Shown here: positions 23,378 through 32,196 of the stretch, piece after piece | Layout of the letters: the number at the start of each line of letters is the position of its first letter | Numbering within the stretch: position 1 is the stretch's first letter | Source: JAWRCU01 sp033542235 | GTDB taxonomy: Bacteria > Pseudomonadota > Alphaproteobacteria > Rhizobiales > Rhizobiaceae | Length of the DNA stretch: 64,000 nucleotides | Direction: 5' to 3' | Assembly: GCF_033542235.1 (NCBI RefSeq) | Contig: NZ_JAWRCU010000021.1 | Span: 1-64,000, forward strand | Notes under the pieces: model-generated | The model's input: only the letters and a program-made list of their open reading frames with translations | What the model was told of the DNA's origin: nothing | The model's database searches: none | Position numbers and translations under genes: made by a program

Positions 23378-23626
23378 TTAGTGTCGGCGAGCCTGGACCA
23401 AATAGGCTTCGATCAGCGTCTCGCCGAGCGACTTAGCTGCTTCCAGCCGATGCAGACCCTCGATCAGGACATAGCGCTTGCCGTCGGGGCGCACCTGGAT
23501 CGGCGTCTTCAGCCCATTCTCGAGAATGTCTTCGGCAAGCAGCCGCACCGTTTCCGGGCGCAGGACCTTGCGCCGCGCCATCGGCACGTAGATGTGGTCG
23601 ATCGCAACCTTCTTGGCGCGCAGCAT
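23378..23626 (-). CDS. ParB-type N-terminal domain protein, 82 aa
   Basis: The protein begins MLRAKKVAIDHIYVPMARRK at ATG 23626 behind GGAGAAG and contains the ParB/sulfiredoxin-fold core: RLLAEDILENGLKTPIQVRP, then RYVLIEGLHRLEAAKSLGET with the GLHRLEA box that corresponds to ParB's nucleotide-binding GxxRxxA motif. Stand-alone domains of this size are widespread in rhizobial mobile regions and may be regulators. It lacks the HTH and dimerisation parts of true ParB and so is not a partition protein. Confidence 0.75.
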   Translation of the reverse strand: MLRAKKVAIDHIYVPMARRKVLRPETVRLLAEDILENGLKTPIQVRPDGKRYVLIEGLHRLEAAKSLGETLIEAYLVQARRH

Positions 23627-24143
23627 GAGGACTTCTCCGGCGACACCGCACGTCCGCTTGTGCCGCATTCAACAGCAGTCGGCAACTGGACAGGCCGCGA
23701 AACGAGCCCGCGATTTGCCGCGAAGGCGGTAGTTCGATTCGGCCTAACGTCAGCTCGCACGCGTTTCATACCGACCAACGGAGCGAGGCACCAAGCACGG
23801 CAATTCTCGCAATTCGGTTGAAGCAGCTGCCGCAGGGCGACAGGCCCAAGTGACTGCGGCCGAGCAGTTCGCGGCAAGCGTCCTCGCATCGAGGCGATGG
23901 CGGGCACCATCCTGCTCCTCTGCGCTCAATGTCTCGATCTCGGCCCTGGCCAGGAGCAAACTCCCGCGAGTGAAAGGGGTCGACTTGCAATGGCGAAAGC
24001 CATCGACGATGAAACCGCGATCTGTCGCTTCTCCGCTCATGGGGGCTAGGCGAGCAATTGTCCTTGGCTGTTACGGTATTGAGTTCGCGGCAAGCGTCTA
24101 CACTTCGCCCTGAGGCGATGGTGGTTGCTACAGGAGAACCCTC
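23627..24143. other. Intergenic, nothing recognised
   Basis: About 500 bp without a supportable gene. A short phrase (GTTCGCGGCAAGCGTC) occurs twice, near 23865 and 24085, which may be chance or a small duplication. Confidence 0.45.
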
Positions 24144-24920
24144 ATGAGCCGCTTGGTCATTGTCTCCAATCGTGTTGCTCTGCCGGGAGAAGGCGCTCAG
24201 CGGAGCGGCGGGCTCGTGACCGGCCTTGTCGACGCTCTGCACCAGGCCGGTGGCTTATGGTTCGGATCGAGTGGCAAGCTCGCAGAGACACCGTCGGCGC
24301 CGAACGTTCTTGAAGCCGATGGCGTCACCTATGCCACGGTGGATCTCACCCGCGCAGACCATGATGGGTACTACAGCGGCCTCTCCAACGCCGCCCTATG
24401 GCCCCTGTTTCACTACCGCCTCGATCTCGTGAATTTCACCCGACGCGACTTCGCCGCCTATCTACGGGTCAATGCCCGCCTCGCCGACACACTCGCGCCC
24501 CTTCTCAAGCCGAACGACGTCGTCTGGGTTCATGATTACCATCTAATCCCGATGGCTGATGAACTTCGCCGTGTCGGAGCCAGGCAACGGATCGGATTTT
24601 TTCTGCATACGCCGTTTCCATCTTTGGGTGTGCTGGCGACCCTTCCTCATTACATCGAGCTTCTGAAGTCACTGTGCGCCTACGATCTCGTCGGCTTCCA
24701 GACAATTGAGGATTTGACCGCCTTCCATGATGCTGTTGTTCGCCGCGTTGGCGGCAAGGTGTCGGCCGATGGTAGCATTCGCGCGTTTGATCGCGACCTT
24801 CGCTCTGGCGTTTTTCCGATCGGGGTCGACCCTGACGCCATCGCCAACATGGCCGCTCGAGCGGTCAGGTCCCGGACGACCCGGCGACTACAAGGGAGTC
24901 TCCGGGGTCGGCCAGGCTGA
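24144..24920 (+). pseudogene. otsA: Trehalose-6-phosphate synthase gene, 3' half deleted
   Basis: Behind CAGGAGAAC, ATG 24144 opens a good OtsA N-terminal domain: MSRLVIVSNRVALPGEGAQR, GGLVTGLVDAL, then VVWVHDYHLIPMADELRRVG and IGFFLHTPFPSLGVLATLPH. The homology runs to about residue 256 (RRLQGSLRGRPG) and then stops, just before the block that in OtsA continues with the VDRLDYSKG motif. The C-terminal Rossmann half with most UDP-glucose contacts is missing. Normal OtsA is about 460-480 residues. It cannot be active. Confidence 0.85.
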
Positions 24921-25690
24921 AATGGTCCGGGCGCCTGGCACGCCACCATTCCAGGCCACGCGGATTTTGACGCATAATCCGAAAGACCTCTTGGCTTTCG
25001 GCATTTGAAGCCGGCATAGACCCAGAAAGCTTTGGGATGTGAAGCGCCTTTGTCAGGCAGGTTAACTGGTGCCGGAGGAGCCGTCTTGCCGCTGTATTGA
25101 GCTACCTTTCGACTTCCCCGCCACTCTCGGCACGGGCGCGATTGCAGGTAGCGTCGACAACAGGCGAATGCGAAATCCAAAGTGCGTTCCCGATATAGCT
25201 TGGCCACTGTGTCGGCATTTATCTTTCTGCCGATCTGGTCGTGCCTGTCATTCCCCTGGCACTGAGTTATCCCCACTCCATCGGATCGTCACTGGCCCGG
25301 TCCTGCGGACTTTTCTTTTACATTGCGCGGCCCAGGCCTGCCCGATGATTGGGGTACTAGCAAAGGGGGCCGATGATCTCGACCGACGGCTGCAACGACC
25401 ACGCTGCCGTTCGTCACCGGGCAATGCCGGATCACCCAAAGCCGCCTCAGCTAATCCGTGTAGGGCAGAACGGGCTTCGTGCGACGCAGCAGATTGCGCG
25501 CATGTCGCCTGATCTGCTGAACTTTTTTCTGAGTCTCGCGGACTTTTCTTGATGGCGCGTAGTGCCCCGGACATCGCGCGTTCTGCCGATCGATGGTGCA
25601 TCGTGTTCATCGTCGCAATGCGCATAACTTTGACGGCATTGCCGATCACGTCGGCAGGGGCTTCTGTCCTTTAGGTTCGGTGGGCAACTG
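24921..25690. other. Gene-poor decayed DNA
   Basis: Frames here are short or low in protein character. One minus-strand frame (25248-25649) begins MIGNAVKVMRIAT, reminiscent of a small rhizobial protein start, but soon loses any family likeness. I do not support a gene. Confidence 0.45.
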
Positions 25691-25876
25691 CTAGCTCTCC
25701 GCATGGCTAAAGACGACAGTACCGTTGTCTTTGCGAACTTCGACACATACGACTGCCTCGTCACCCTTGCGGGTCGGGAACATGGCGACTGCATGGTCTT
25801 TCGCGGTCTTCTCGGCATCGAAGGTCTCCTTTTCGACGATGCCCTGCCTTCCATACCATATCACGGTGTAGGCCAT
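25691..25876 (-). CDS. Hypothetical protein, 61 aa
   Basis: ATG 25876 follows GGGAGC. The product, MAYTVIWYGRQGIVEKETFD, AEKTAKDHAVAMFPTRKGDE and AVVCVEVRKDNGTVVFSHAE, looks like a compact alpha/beta fold with a strand-helix-strand-strand order similar in length to DUF6894 proteins, but it lacks their motif. I recall similar short proteins in Mesorhizobium, without function. No membrane segment. It appears intact within otherwise decayed DNA. Confidence 0.6.
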   Translation of the reverse strand: MAYTVIWYGRQGIVEKETFDAEKTAKDHAVAMFPTRKGDEAVVCVEVRKDNGTVVFSHAES

Positions 25877-26265
25877 TGCGCTTGCTCCCATGCTTTGCGG
25901 TAAGCATATAGGAGGTCGCGAGCGAGTGTGACAGCGCCGTCAACGGCGGCGAAATTCAAATGAGCCACTACCGGGGTAGCGGTAGATGAACTATGCGGGA
26001 TGGCTAAGAATCCACCCTTGAACGGTTGCGTGTCATTGCGGTGCCGGTTCTACACCCGCCTGCCGCGGGTGCATCAGGTTCATGGCCGCCGAACGCGGCG
26101 GGTTCAGCTTCAGCCGCGGGCAGGTCTTTGCCCACCGTATGGTTCTTTTCGAGCGCCGCGACGACGGCGATGTTAAATTGGCACGGCGCAGCAATGACGA
26201 TCATTGCACCGCGGCGATCGAGCCGCTATCCCCACCGAGACCTTGGCTGCCAGCAAGTGCGATAC
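25877..26265. other. Intergenic, nothing recognised
   Basis: No frame with a start signal or recognisable domain lies between the 61-aa gene and the DUF6894 gene. Confidence 0.45.
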
Positions 26266-26270
26266 GTGTC

Positions 26271-26522
26271 TCAGTTTGAAATCCGAAAGGCCAAGACGTG
26301 CAGATCGATGATGGCGTCAATGACTACGATGCAACTACCGCTTTCGTCGCGTATCTCAATCGAGAGCTTGCAAGGTAGCGTGCACGCCGGCAGCACGTCG
26401 GACGCAAGATCGGCCAGCCCTTTCGCCGCTTCATGCTTTGCGCAATCGAAGTCACGACATTCGATGCCGTTGCGGTCACGGACTACCGTTTCCCCGTCGC
26501 GGCTATCAAAGAAGTAGCGCAT
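26271..26522 (-). CDS. DUF6894 family protein, 83 aa
   Basis: The start MRYFFDSRDGETVVRDRNGI and the block AAKGLADLASDVLPACTLPC, followed by KLSIEIRDESGSCIVVIDAI, show an intact DUF6894 protein: N-terminal strand, acidic loop, helix, then two strands. The C-terminus (LHVLAFRISN) is less typical. The function of the family is unknown; members are abundant in rhizobia and often stress-associated. A possible EcfG promoter is just upstream. The paralogue at 9704 is frameshifted, so this is the functional copy in the window. Confidence 0.8.
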   Translation of the reverse strand: MRYFFDSRDGETVVRDRNGIECRDFDCAKHEAAKGLADLASDVLPACTLPCKLSIEIRDESGSCIVVIDAIIDLHVLAFRISN

Positions 26523-26530
26523 GTTCGCCG

Positions 26531-26555
26531 AACTCTGTGCTCATTCGACTGTTCC
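26531..26555 (-). promoter_or_regulatory. Possible EcfG-type promoter of the DUF6894 gene
   Basis: On the minus strand GGAAC (26555-26551) and AGTT (26534-26531) are separated by 16 bp, close to the alphaproteobacterial general-stress sigma EcfG pattern GGAAC-N16/17-CGTT. One -10 base differs. Confidence 0.45.
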
Positions 26556-27209
26556 GAAGCTGGCACGCATTTGTCATAGAAGACTTGACCGCCGTCCGCG
26601 ATGTGCTCGCTAAAGGGACGGGTCCGCCGACTAGATCCTACCTGCCGCACCGGGAGCGCTCCGGAGTGTTGCCGAGCGGGACAAAGGTTGTGCGGGGAGT
26701 TGATGGCGACGGTCTCACCCTTCTCGGCCCTGATAAGACGATGATCTCACAACACCCAGGTGCCTCGGATGTATCGCTGCCTCGGACGACGAGACGCGCC
26801 GTGGTTGTCACTTGAGCCGGGACCGGCGGAGAAAAACCGGAGACGCAGCCCGCCCGCCCAGCGTCTCCGGCAAGATATCGTTGGAGCCCGCAAAATTGCT
26901 GACGCGGGGCAGCATTGTGCTGGTAGTGGAGCCGAGCCCGCCCCCATCCAGCGTGAAAACGCCCAACGCGGTTCCCCGGCATGCTGAGCTTTTGATCCTC
27001 GATGCGTGGTTTCAGGCCAACCTGGTTGACCGAGCCTTAAGCCCGCGGGTGCCTTCCAGCCGCGGATGGGAATCTCCGAAGGCGAATAAGCTTGTCGGCC
27101 GCGCTCAGCTTCATCTACCCGCCCAGAAGAGCTAGCGTGCCCTTTGAGCCTTGGCATTCGCTTTCTCCGCCATACTAGCTGCCCAGCTTGCCGGGCCCGG
27201 ACTTGCTCG
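26556..27209. other. Gene-poor decayed DNA
   Basis: The plus-strand frame at 26812-27135 is open but proline/arginine-rich with no ribosome site or domain, and I do not support it. Nothing else is recognised. Confidence 0.4.
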
Positions 27210-27905
27210 TCAGATTCTTCTGTCAGCGTTTGGCTCGGACCCTTCGCTTAGCAAGTTCGCCGCGCCTTTCATCGTGAGACCTTGTTCTTCTGCCTGCTGC
27301 GTTGCCGAGGCGAGTGTCTTCTCCGCTGCGGTTTTGACCTTCTCATAGCCCGTGGAGGCGACCGTGCCGATTCCGTCCTTTAGCGCATCATTAACCTCGC
27401 CCGTCAGTCTGTCTTCGGCCTTCGTCTCGGGTAGCGCTGCTCCCAAGGCCGCACCGATCGCAACGCCCATTGCGCCAAGTACGAATGGTTGCTCGCCGAC
27501 AATGTCCCTGATGGTCGCCCCTACGTCGCGTGCTTGCCCGTATGCTGAATCGCCCGTTCGAGGAGCTGCGTCGCGCAGGTCATGAGCACTGCGGGTTGCC
27601 GAGTTGCGGAGATCGGCCGCTTTGCCCGCGGCGGCAGACGCCATGGAGGAAATCCGGTCAACGGCCTGTTCGCCCGCGTGGCGGACCGCATCGGCGACCG
27701 ACGCTGCGGTATCCGACCAGCTAGATCCCTTGGAGCTTCGAGGACCCCAGTCTGCTCCCCGCCAAGTATAGCGACCAGAGGCACGATTGCTCGCCATCAT
27801 CCAGGCGATACCAGCTCCGATCAAGAGCAGTGGGGGCAGGATTGTCCTGCACGGTTCGACCGAGATTGTTCATCATCTTGCCACCACCGGTATCGCGCGC
27901 ATAGG
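27210..27905 (-). pseudogene. DUF3618 protein, C-terminal part, frameshifted and 5'-truncated
   Basis: The minus strand reads YARDTGGGKMMNNLGRTVQD, then after a shift near 27828 LLLIGAGIAWMMASNRASGR with its membrane helix. A long Ala-rich region follows (VADAVRHAGEQAVDRISSMA) and a second hydrophobic Gly/Ala segment (LGAMGVAIGAALGAALPETK). The opening GEIERDVEQTR domain is absent. This is the half that the DUF3618 fragment at 19499-19756 lacks. The order and orientation rule out a simple insertion between them. Confidence 0.65.
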
Positions 27906-28651
27906 GAAACTCAGCGACAAGCTGCGTTCGATGCAGAGCGCCATGTTAACAGGTGATTTCAATCGAAGCGCTGTATTGGCGGTAGCGCTCCTCCGCTACC
28001 AAGATTTTCATGACTTAGACGGAAAGATCGCGATTTCCTGTTGCATCATGTTGCAACTGGCGATGCTTGCGTTTCAACGTTTTTTGCTGACACTCGGCAA
28101 ATCGACGCGAGATAAGCGCGACATGAAATGCGAGAGCGCATCGGCGGGCTGGTGCCTACACTGAGCTGAGGGTTCAGAGAGAGCCAAGCCACGCAATGTT
28201 TCCACCAACCTATGCTGCGGGTCCCCAAAAGGGGAAGTTGTTTGCTTAATGATATGGGCGAATAAGTTCAGCCTACTTGACGGAGCCTAGCAACTCCCGC
28301 CGAAAGGCCTTGCCGGGCCTGTAGGCAGCCAAGCGCACTTGATCTCGTGCAACCAATCGGGCCCGACCTTCGGCTCCTCGACCAAGGTCACCAACATCGG
28401 TTCGACGAAGCGACCCTACACGCAAAAATGAGCCCCGCCGGCCGGAGCCAGTTGGGCAGATGAGAGGGACCCAGCCCGGACTTACCTGCAGGGCCAACGG
28501 AGTCTTAGGGCGGCGGGCGGCCGATGATAGCAGGGTAGTGTGCGGAGAGTTCTGCAAATTCGCGAGAGATGGGCGGTCATGGCAGGCTGGTGATGTTCAC
28601 GTCACCTGATTCCCTGCAAGGAACGCCACCATCACCAAGACAGAAGGTAAG
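27906..28651. other. Gene-poor region
   Basis: No supported gene. The frames present lack start signals and recognisable domains on both strands. Confidence 0.4.
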
Positions 28652-28841
28652 TCAGCCAGCGCCGCCGTCAAAGGAAAGGGTGGCGAGTTCGTCCTCGTCC
28701 ACTATCCCGGCGAGAAACTTCTATCACCCTCGACGCCAGTTGCTCGCGGGCGTCGGGGCCGTTGCTTGGATAGACAAGCCGATCAAATACGCGGGCAAAC
28801 AGGTCAACTTCCTCCGGCCGGTAAAAGCCTTTCTTGTCTGC
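28652..28841 (-). pseudogene. Short conserved rhizobial protein, frameshifted remnant
   Basis: The minus strand reads DKKGFYRPEEVDLFARVFDR then AREQLASRVI; one extra base near 28720 breaks the frame, after which FLAGIVDEDELATLSFDGGA follows to a stop at 28652. The joined sequence fits a small uncharacterised rhizobial family with the pattern YxPEEIDLLxRVFDR...REQLAxRIxxxxxAGxxDEEEL. The start lies within the longer open frame up to 28958 and is not defined. Confidence 0.5.
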
Positions 28842-28967
28842 TGCCGCAGAATAGGCACTTCGCTCGTCTCTTGTCTCCTTGAGGAATGCGAAGCCCCCCC
28901 TTTTGCGCCTGGGGTACGGGGCCAGGCAGCTCGCCCCGTACCTTGGCAAAGCGAGCATGATGAGTGC

Positions 28968-29852
28968 TCAACAGCCTCCTTCCTCGGAATTCATCTGACC
29001 AGGCGCCGAGGTATTCGTATTGGGTGCCAACTGCCCTGGGAGTGCATTCTGGGCCTGGTGTCCGGGCGAACAGTCGCGGCTTGAATTTGAGTCCTGGTTG
29101 ATCGAGCTTGTCGCCCTGGTGTCGCCTTTTTGACCGAGGTTCTGATCTTGAACATTTCCGGCGCCGCTCGAGTTGCCCGAGCCGCTGCCGGTTGCGCCGA
29201 CGGTACCGGTGACACCCGTCGCGCGGGTGCCACTGGCTCTTGAGTTTGCGGTGCCGGTGCCGGTGATACCACTGCTGGCCGTGCCGCTACCGATTGCGTT
29301 GCCTATGCTGGTGGTACTGGCGGTATTCGCGCTGCTGCTGTTTGAGCTTGTGTTTCCGGTGCCGGTGACACCGATTCTTCCGGTGCCGCTTCCGGTTGCA
29401 TTGCCGGTGCCGGTGGTACTGGCGGTATTCGCGCTGCTGCCGTTTGAGCGTGTTTTCCCGGTGCCGGTGACACCGATTCTACCGGTGCCGCTTGCGGTTG
29501 CACTGCCCATGCCGGTGGTACTGGCGGTATTCGCGCTGCTGCCGTTTGAGCGTGTGTTCCCGGTGCCGGTGACACCGATTCTACCGGTGCCGCTTGCGGT
29601 TGCACTGCCCATGCCGGTGGTACTGGCGGTATTCGCGCCGCTGCCGTTTGAGCGTGTGTTCCCGGTGCCGGTGACACCGATTCTACCGGTGCCGCTTGCG
29701 GTTGCACTGCCCATGCCCATGGAGCCGCTGGTGCCCGAACCGCCGGTTCCAGTGGAGCCGCCGGCTGCTGACCCGCCTCCGGTTCCGGTTTGGGCCATCG
29801 CCAGACAGGTTGATACAGCGATCGCTGCCGATGTGAGTAAAAGTCGTCTCAT
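28968..29852 (-). CDS. Secreted Gly/Ser/Thr-rich repeat protein, 294 aa
   Basis: ATG 29852 follows GGAGAATCTTA. A signal peptide (MRRLLLTSAAIAVSTCLAMA) precedes about five 34-residue repeats of the type ATASGTGRIGVTGTGNTRSN, a less regular Gly/Thr/Ser region, and a non-repeat tail (NQDSNSSRDCSPGHQAQNAL) ending in EEGGC. The mature protein is almost free of aromatic and charged residues, suggesting an extended, possibly adhesive or cell-surface polymer. The repeat unit is exactly 102 bp, so other frames stay open through the repeats. No function known. Confidence 0.75.
   Translation of the reverse strand: MRRLLLTSAAIAVSTCLAMAQTGTGGGSAAGGSTGTGGSGTSGSMGMGSATASGTGRIGVTGTGNTRSNGSGANTASTTGMGSATASGTGRIGVTGTGNTRSNGSSANTASTTGMGSATASGTGRIGVTGTGKTRSNGSSANTASTTGTGNATGSGTGRIGVTGTGNTSSNSSSANTASTTSIGNAIGSGTASSGITGTGTANSRASGTRATGVTGTVGATGSGSGNSSGAGNVQDQNLGQKGDTRATSSINQDSNSSRDCSPGHQAQNALPGQLAPNTNTSAPGQMNSEEGGC
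29257..29766 (-). repeat. 102-bp tandem repeat block, five units
   Basis: Units begin at 29257, 29359, 29461, 29563 and 29665 on plus-strand coordinates (phrase GTGCCGGTGACACCG). The units starting at 29461 and 29563 are almost identical; those to the left are more diverged. The block lies inside the secreted repeat-protein gene, and 102 bp equals 34 codons, so unit gain or loss keeps the frame. Confidence 0.88.
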
Positions 29853-30420
29853 TAAGATTCTCCGTTGCCCAAAGCCCATCATGTGCCGGCCTAACAGCAC
29901 CGAGCATCGGATGTTCCTGGTGAGCGGCGGGTCAATTCGGTTCCGAGCCTGCAGCCGGAGTAACCCATTTCCGGCACAGTTATGTTGAACCCTTAAGAGA
30001 ACCTGCAAATGGCGATCAGATTGGTAACAGCCTTCCTGCTGCTCGGGTCAGCCGCAGAGTGCACCTCCATAGGCGTCGGCAGGGCGAGCGCCAGCACCGA
30101 TAGCGGGCCTTTGTCCGCGAATTGAGCACTTGCGTGCACAACTGCCCCCTTCTTGCGAATTCATCTGATCAGGCGCGGCGGCGCCACAGCCGGCGGAAGC
30201 TCTTCACAACCAATGTGCGTACGATTGACGGACCAAAGTGTGGTCTGCATGCGACCTTTGGCTGCACACCTGCTCCGAATTGCCGAATACTTTTGGTTCA
30301 GGAACTCGGCTGTGCTGCGCACGTTAGAGTGGCGGTTAGCACATATTAGGTTGTACTATAAAAGCGATCACTGAAGGACTACTTCAGCGAGCGCCGCGTT
30401 GCAGTGCCGGGGACGCCAAA
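29853..30420. other. Intergenic region ahead of the glycan locus
   Basis: The region holds the leader of the repeat-protein gene (minus) and the promoter area of the glycan locus (plus). TATAAA at about 30356 could be a -10. A fragment resembling the repeat-protein tail lies at 30157-30176. No complete gene is seen. Confidence 0.5.
30157..30176 (-). repeat. Tail fragment duplicated from the repeat-protein gene
   Basis: GAATTCATCTGATCAGGCGC matches 28987-29006 at 19 of 20 positions, with weaker similarity beyond. On the minus strand it encodes APDQMNSQEGG, against APGQMNSEEGG at the end of the repeat protein. It probably marks the remains of a second, upstream copy of that gene. Confidence 0.6.
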
Positions 30421-31560
30421 ATGAAAATCGTGATTACTGGCAACATGGGGTATCTCGGCCCGATCGTCGCATCTCACATCCGAAATGCAATTCCGGATGC
30501 AATTCTTATCGGGGTTGATAGCGCACTGTTCGCGCATTGCATTGTCGGAGATATTCTCCCTGACCTTTCTCTGGACGCCCAGATATTCAAAGATATTCGC
30601 GATATAGAAGCTGATCTATTTGAAGGCATCGATGCCGTCATTCATCTCGCCGCAATATCCAACGATCCAATGGGGACACGGTTTGAGGCCGTGACGGAAG
30701 AGATCAACCAGAAGGCGACTCTCCGTGTGGCTGGCCTGGCAGCCGAAAGCCACGTCAAGCACTTCGTCTTTGCGTCGAGCTGTTCAATTTACGGTTTCGC
30801 GGATCAAGGCGCGCGCTCGGAAGGCGACAGCCTCAATCCGTTGACCGCCTATGCCCGTTCCAAGGTCGGCGCTGAGATCGGCCTGAGGGAAGTGTCGGCA
30901 CGGACGGGAATGACCGTGACGGCGCTGCGCTTTGCAACCGCATGCGGTTTTTCGGGCCGCATAAGGCTTGATCTCGTCCTCAACGACTTCGTTGCCTCGG
31001 CCCTGTCGACCGGTCGCATTTCCGTCCTCAGCGACGGAACACCGTGGCGGCCCTTGATCCACGTCAGCGACATGGCACGCGCGATAGAATGGGCGATTAG
31101 CCGGCCCGTTTCCGACGACAGCAGATTCCTAGCGGTGAATGTCGGCGCGGATGAATCGAACTTTCAGGTGGCGGAGTTGGCGGCGGCCGTGCGCGCCGCG
31201 ATCCCCGGAACCGAAATCGACATAAACCCGCATGCCGCGCCGGACGGGCGTTCCTATCGGGTCGACTTCGCCCTTTACAGATCACTTGCACCGGGCCACC
31301 AGCCGCAAGTTTCTCTGGCAGCGGCGGTCGAGGATGTCCGGGACGGGCTGAAGGGGATCGGTTTCAACGATCCCGACTACCGCGCCTCCGACCTCATCAG
31401 GTTCAACGTCCTGGCAAATGCGCTCGGAAAGGGGCGACTGCTGCCCGATCTGCGATGGGCCCATGACAAACCGAGACGGCCGGTGCGTCTGCCGCCGTCG
31501 CTGCAACCGGCCCTGTCTTTCAATTTTGATTTCGATTGGGTCGCCCAGGACGTGGAGTAG
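30421..31560 (+). CDS. NAD-dependent sugar epimerase/dehydratase
   Basis: A 379-residue extended short-chain dehydrogenase. The nucleotide motif is G7-N-M-G10-Y-L-G13 (MKIVITGNMGYLGPIVASHI), the active site is SSCSIYG (119-125) with Y144-xxx-K148 (TAYARSKVG), and HLAAISNDP lies near residue 75. Such enzymes act on nucleotide-linked sugars by oxidation at C4, epimerisation or dehydration. The gene opens the glycan locus; the next gene starts 6 bp after its stop. With a cytidylyltransferase in the same operon, a CDP-sugar is the likely substrate, by inference only. Confidence 0.88.
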   Translation: MKIVITGNMGYLGPIVASHIRNAIPDAILIGVDSALFAHCIVGDILPDLSLDAQIFKDIRDIEADLFEGIDAVIHLAAISNDPMGTRFEAVTEEINQKATLRVAGLAAESHVKHFVFASSCSIYGFADQGARSEGDSLNPLTAYARSKVGAEIGLREVSARTGMTVTALRFATACGFSGRIRLDLVLNDFVASALSTGRISVLSDGTPWRPLIHVSDMARAIEWAISRPVSDDSRFLAVNVGADESNFQVAELAAAVRAAIPGTEIDINPHAAPDGRSYRVDFALYRSLAPGHQPQVSLAAAVEDVRDGLKGIGFNDPDYRASDLIRFNVLANALGKGRLLPDLRWAHDKPRRPVRLPPSLQPALSFNFDFDWVAQDVE

Positions 31561-31566
31561 TGACCC

Positions 31567-32196
31567 GTGGGGGCGTCAACGACATTCCGTGAAACTCGGT
31601 TGAAGAATGCCTTGCTGGTGGATCTCCTCAGACGCGAGGACGAGCGCGGCTTTTTTGCGAGAGTTTTCTGCAAGGACGAATTCGCCGCCGCCGGACTCGA
31701 ATCGAATTTCGTTCAGATCAACAATTCGCTCAGCGTGAAGGCAGGAACGCTGAGAGGCATGCACTACCAGCTTCCGCCCTTTGCCGAGACGAAGCTGATC
31801 CGATGCATCCGCGGTGCGCTATGGGACTGCATCATCGACCTCAGGCCTTCATCGCGAACCTTCGGAATGTGGTTCGGCGCGACGCTGTCCTCCGAGAACC
31901 GGACGATGATGTATGTGCCTCCGGGCTGCGCGCACGGGTTCATCACGCTGACCGCCGACACGGAGGCGCTTTACCTCGTGAGCGCACCTTACACACCTGA
32001 GCGCGAGCGCGGTCTGCGCTGGAACGACCCGTTCTTCGATATTCGATGGCCACGGCTGCCTGCCGAAATGTCGACCAAGGACAGAGCCTGGCGCCTGTTC
32101 GATCCCGACTACCACGGCATCGAGGCGTTTCGGTCCCCCTCACCTTCTGCGCGGGAAAGCCAGGCAGCGATGCGCGGCTGCGGGAGCCGCGAATGA
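31567..32196 (+). CDS. rfbC: RmlC-like dTDP-4-dehydrorhamnose 3,5-epimerase family protein
   Basis: A 209-residue cupin of the RmlC family. GTLRGMHYQLPPFAETKLIR carries the catalytic His (H66); ALWDCIIDLRPSSRTFGMWF and MMYVPPGCAHGFITLTADTE complete the barrel, and SAPYTPERERGLRWNDPFFD contains the active-site Tyr region. These enzymes epimerise C3/C5 of 4-keto-6-deoxy sugars. GTG 31567 is the only start that fits the 6-bp gap to the preceding stop. The stop overlaps the next start as ATGA. A dTDP-rhamnose set (rmlA, B, D) is not present, so its substrate may be another nucleotide sugar. Confidence 0.88.
   Translation: MGASTTFRETRLKNALLVDLLRREDERGFFARVFCKDEFAAAGLESNFVQINNSLSVKAGTLRGMHYQLPPFAETKLIRCIRGALWDCIIDLRPSSRTFGMWFGATLSSENRTMMYVPPGCAHGFITLTADTEALYLVSAPYTPERERGLRWNDPFFDIRWPRLPAEMSTKDRAWRLFDPDYHGIEAFRSPSPSARESQAAMRGCGSRE

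Noticed and set aside
23378..23626. Plasmid partition ParB
   Set aside because: Only the N-terminal nuclease-like domain is present, without HTH, dimerisation domain or a ParA partner, so it gives no evidence for a replicon origin.
24680..25276. Long minus-strand frame of 198 codons overlapping otsA
   Set aside because: It is the antisense of the otsA coding sequence in part and shows no conserved motif.
25248..25649. Minus-strand frame starting MIGNAVKVMRIAT
   Set aside because: Only the start resembles a small rhizobial family; the rest is Ser/Arg/Pro-rich with no supporting motif.
26812..27135. Plus-strand frame of 107 codons
   Set aside because: Low protein character, no ribosome site and no recognisable domain.
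29257..29766. Regular repeats as a CRISPR array
   Set aside because: Units are contiguous 102-bp repeats without unique spacers and lie inside a coding frame; no cas genes are present.
29173..29988. Long open frames on the opposite strand and in a second minus frame through the repeat block
   Set aside because: A 102-bp (3n) repeat keeps all frames open; these frames lack a ribosome site and signal peptide, while the minus frame ending at 28968 has both.
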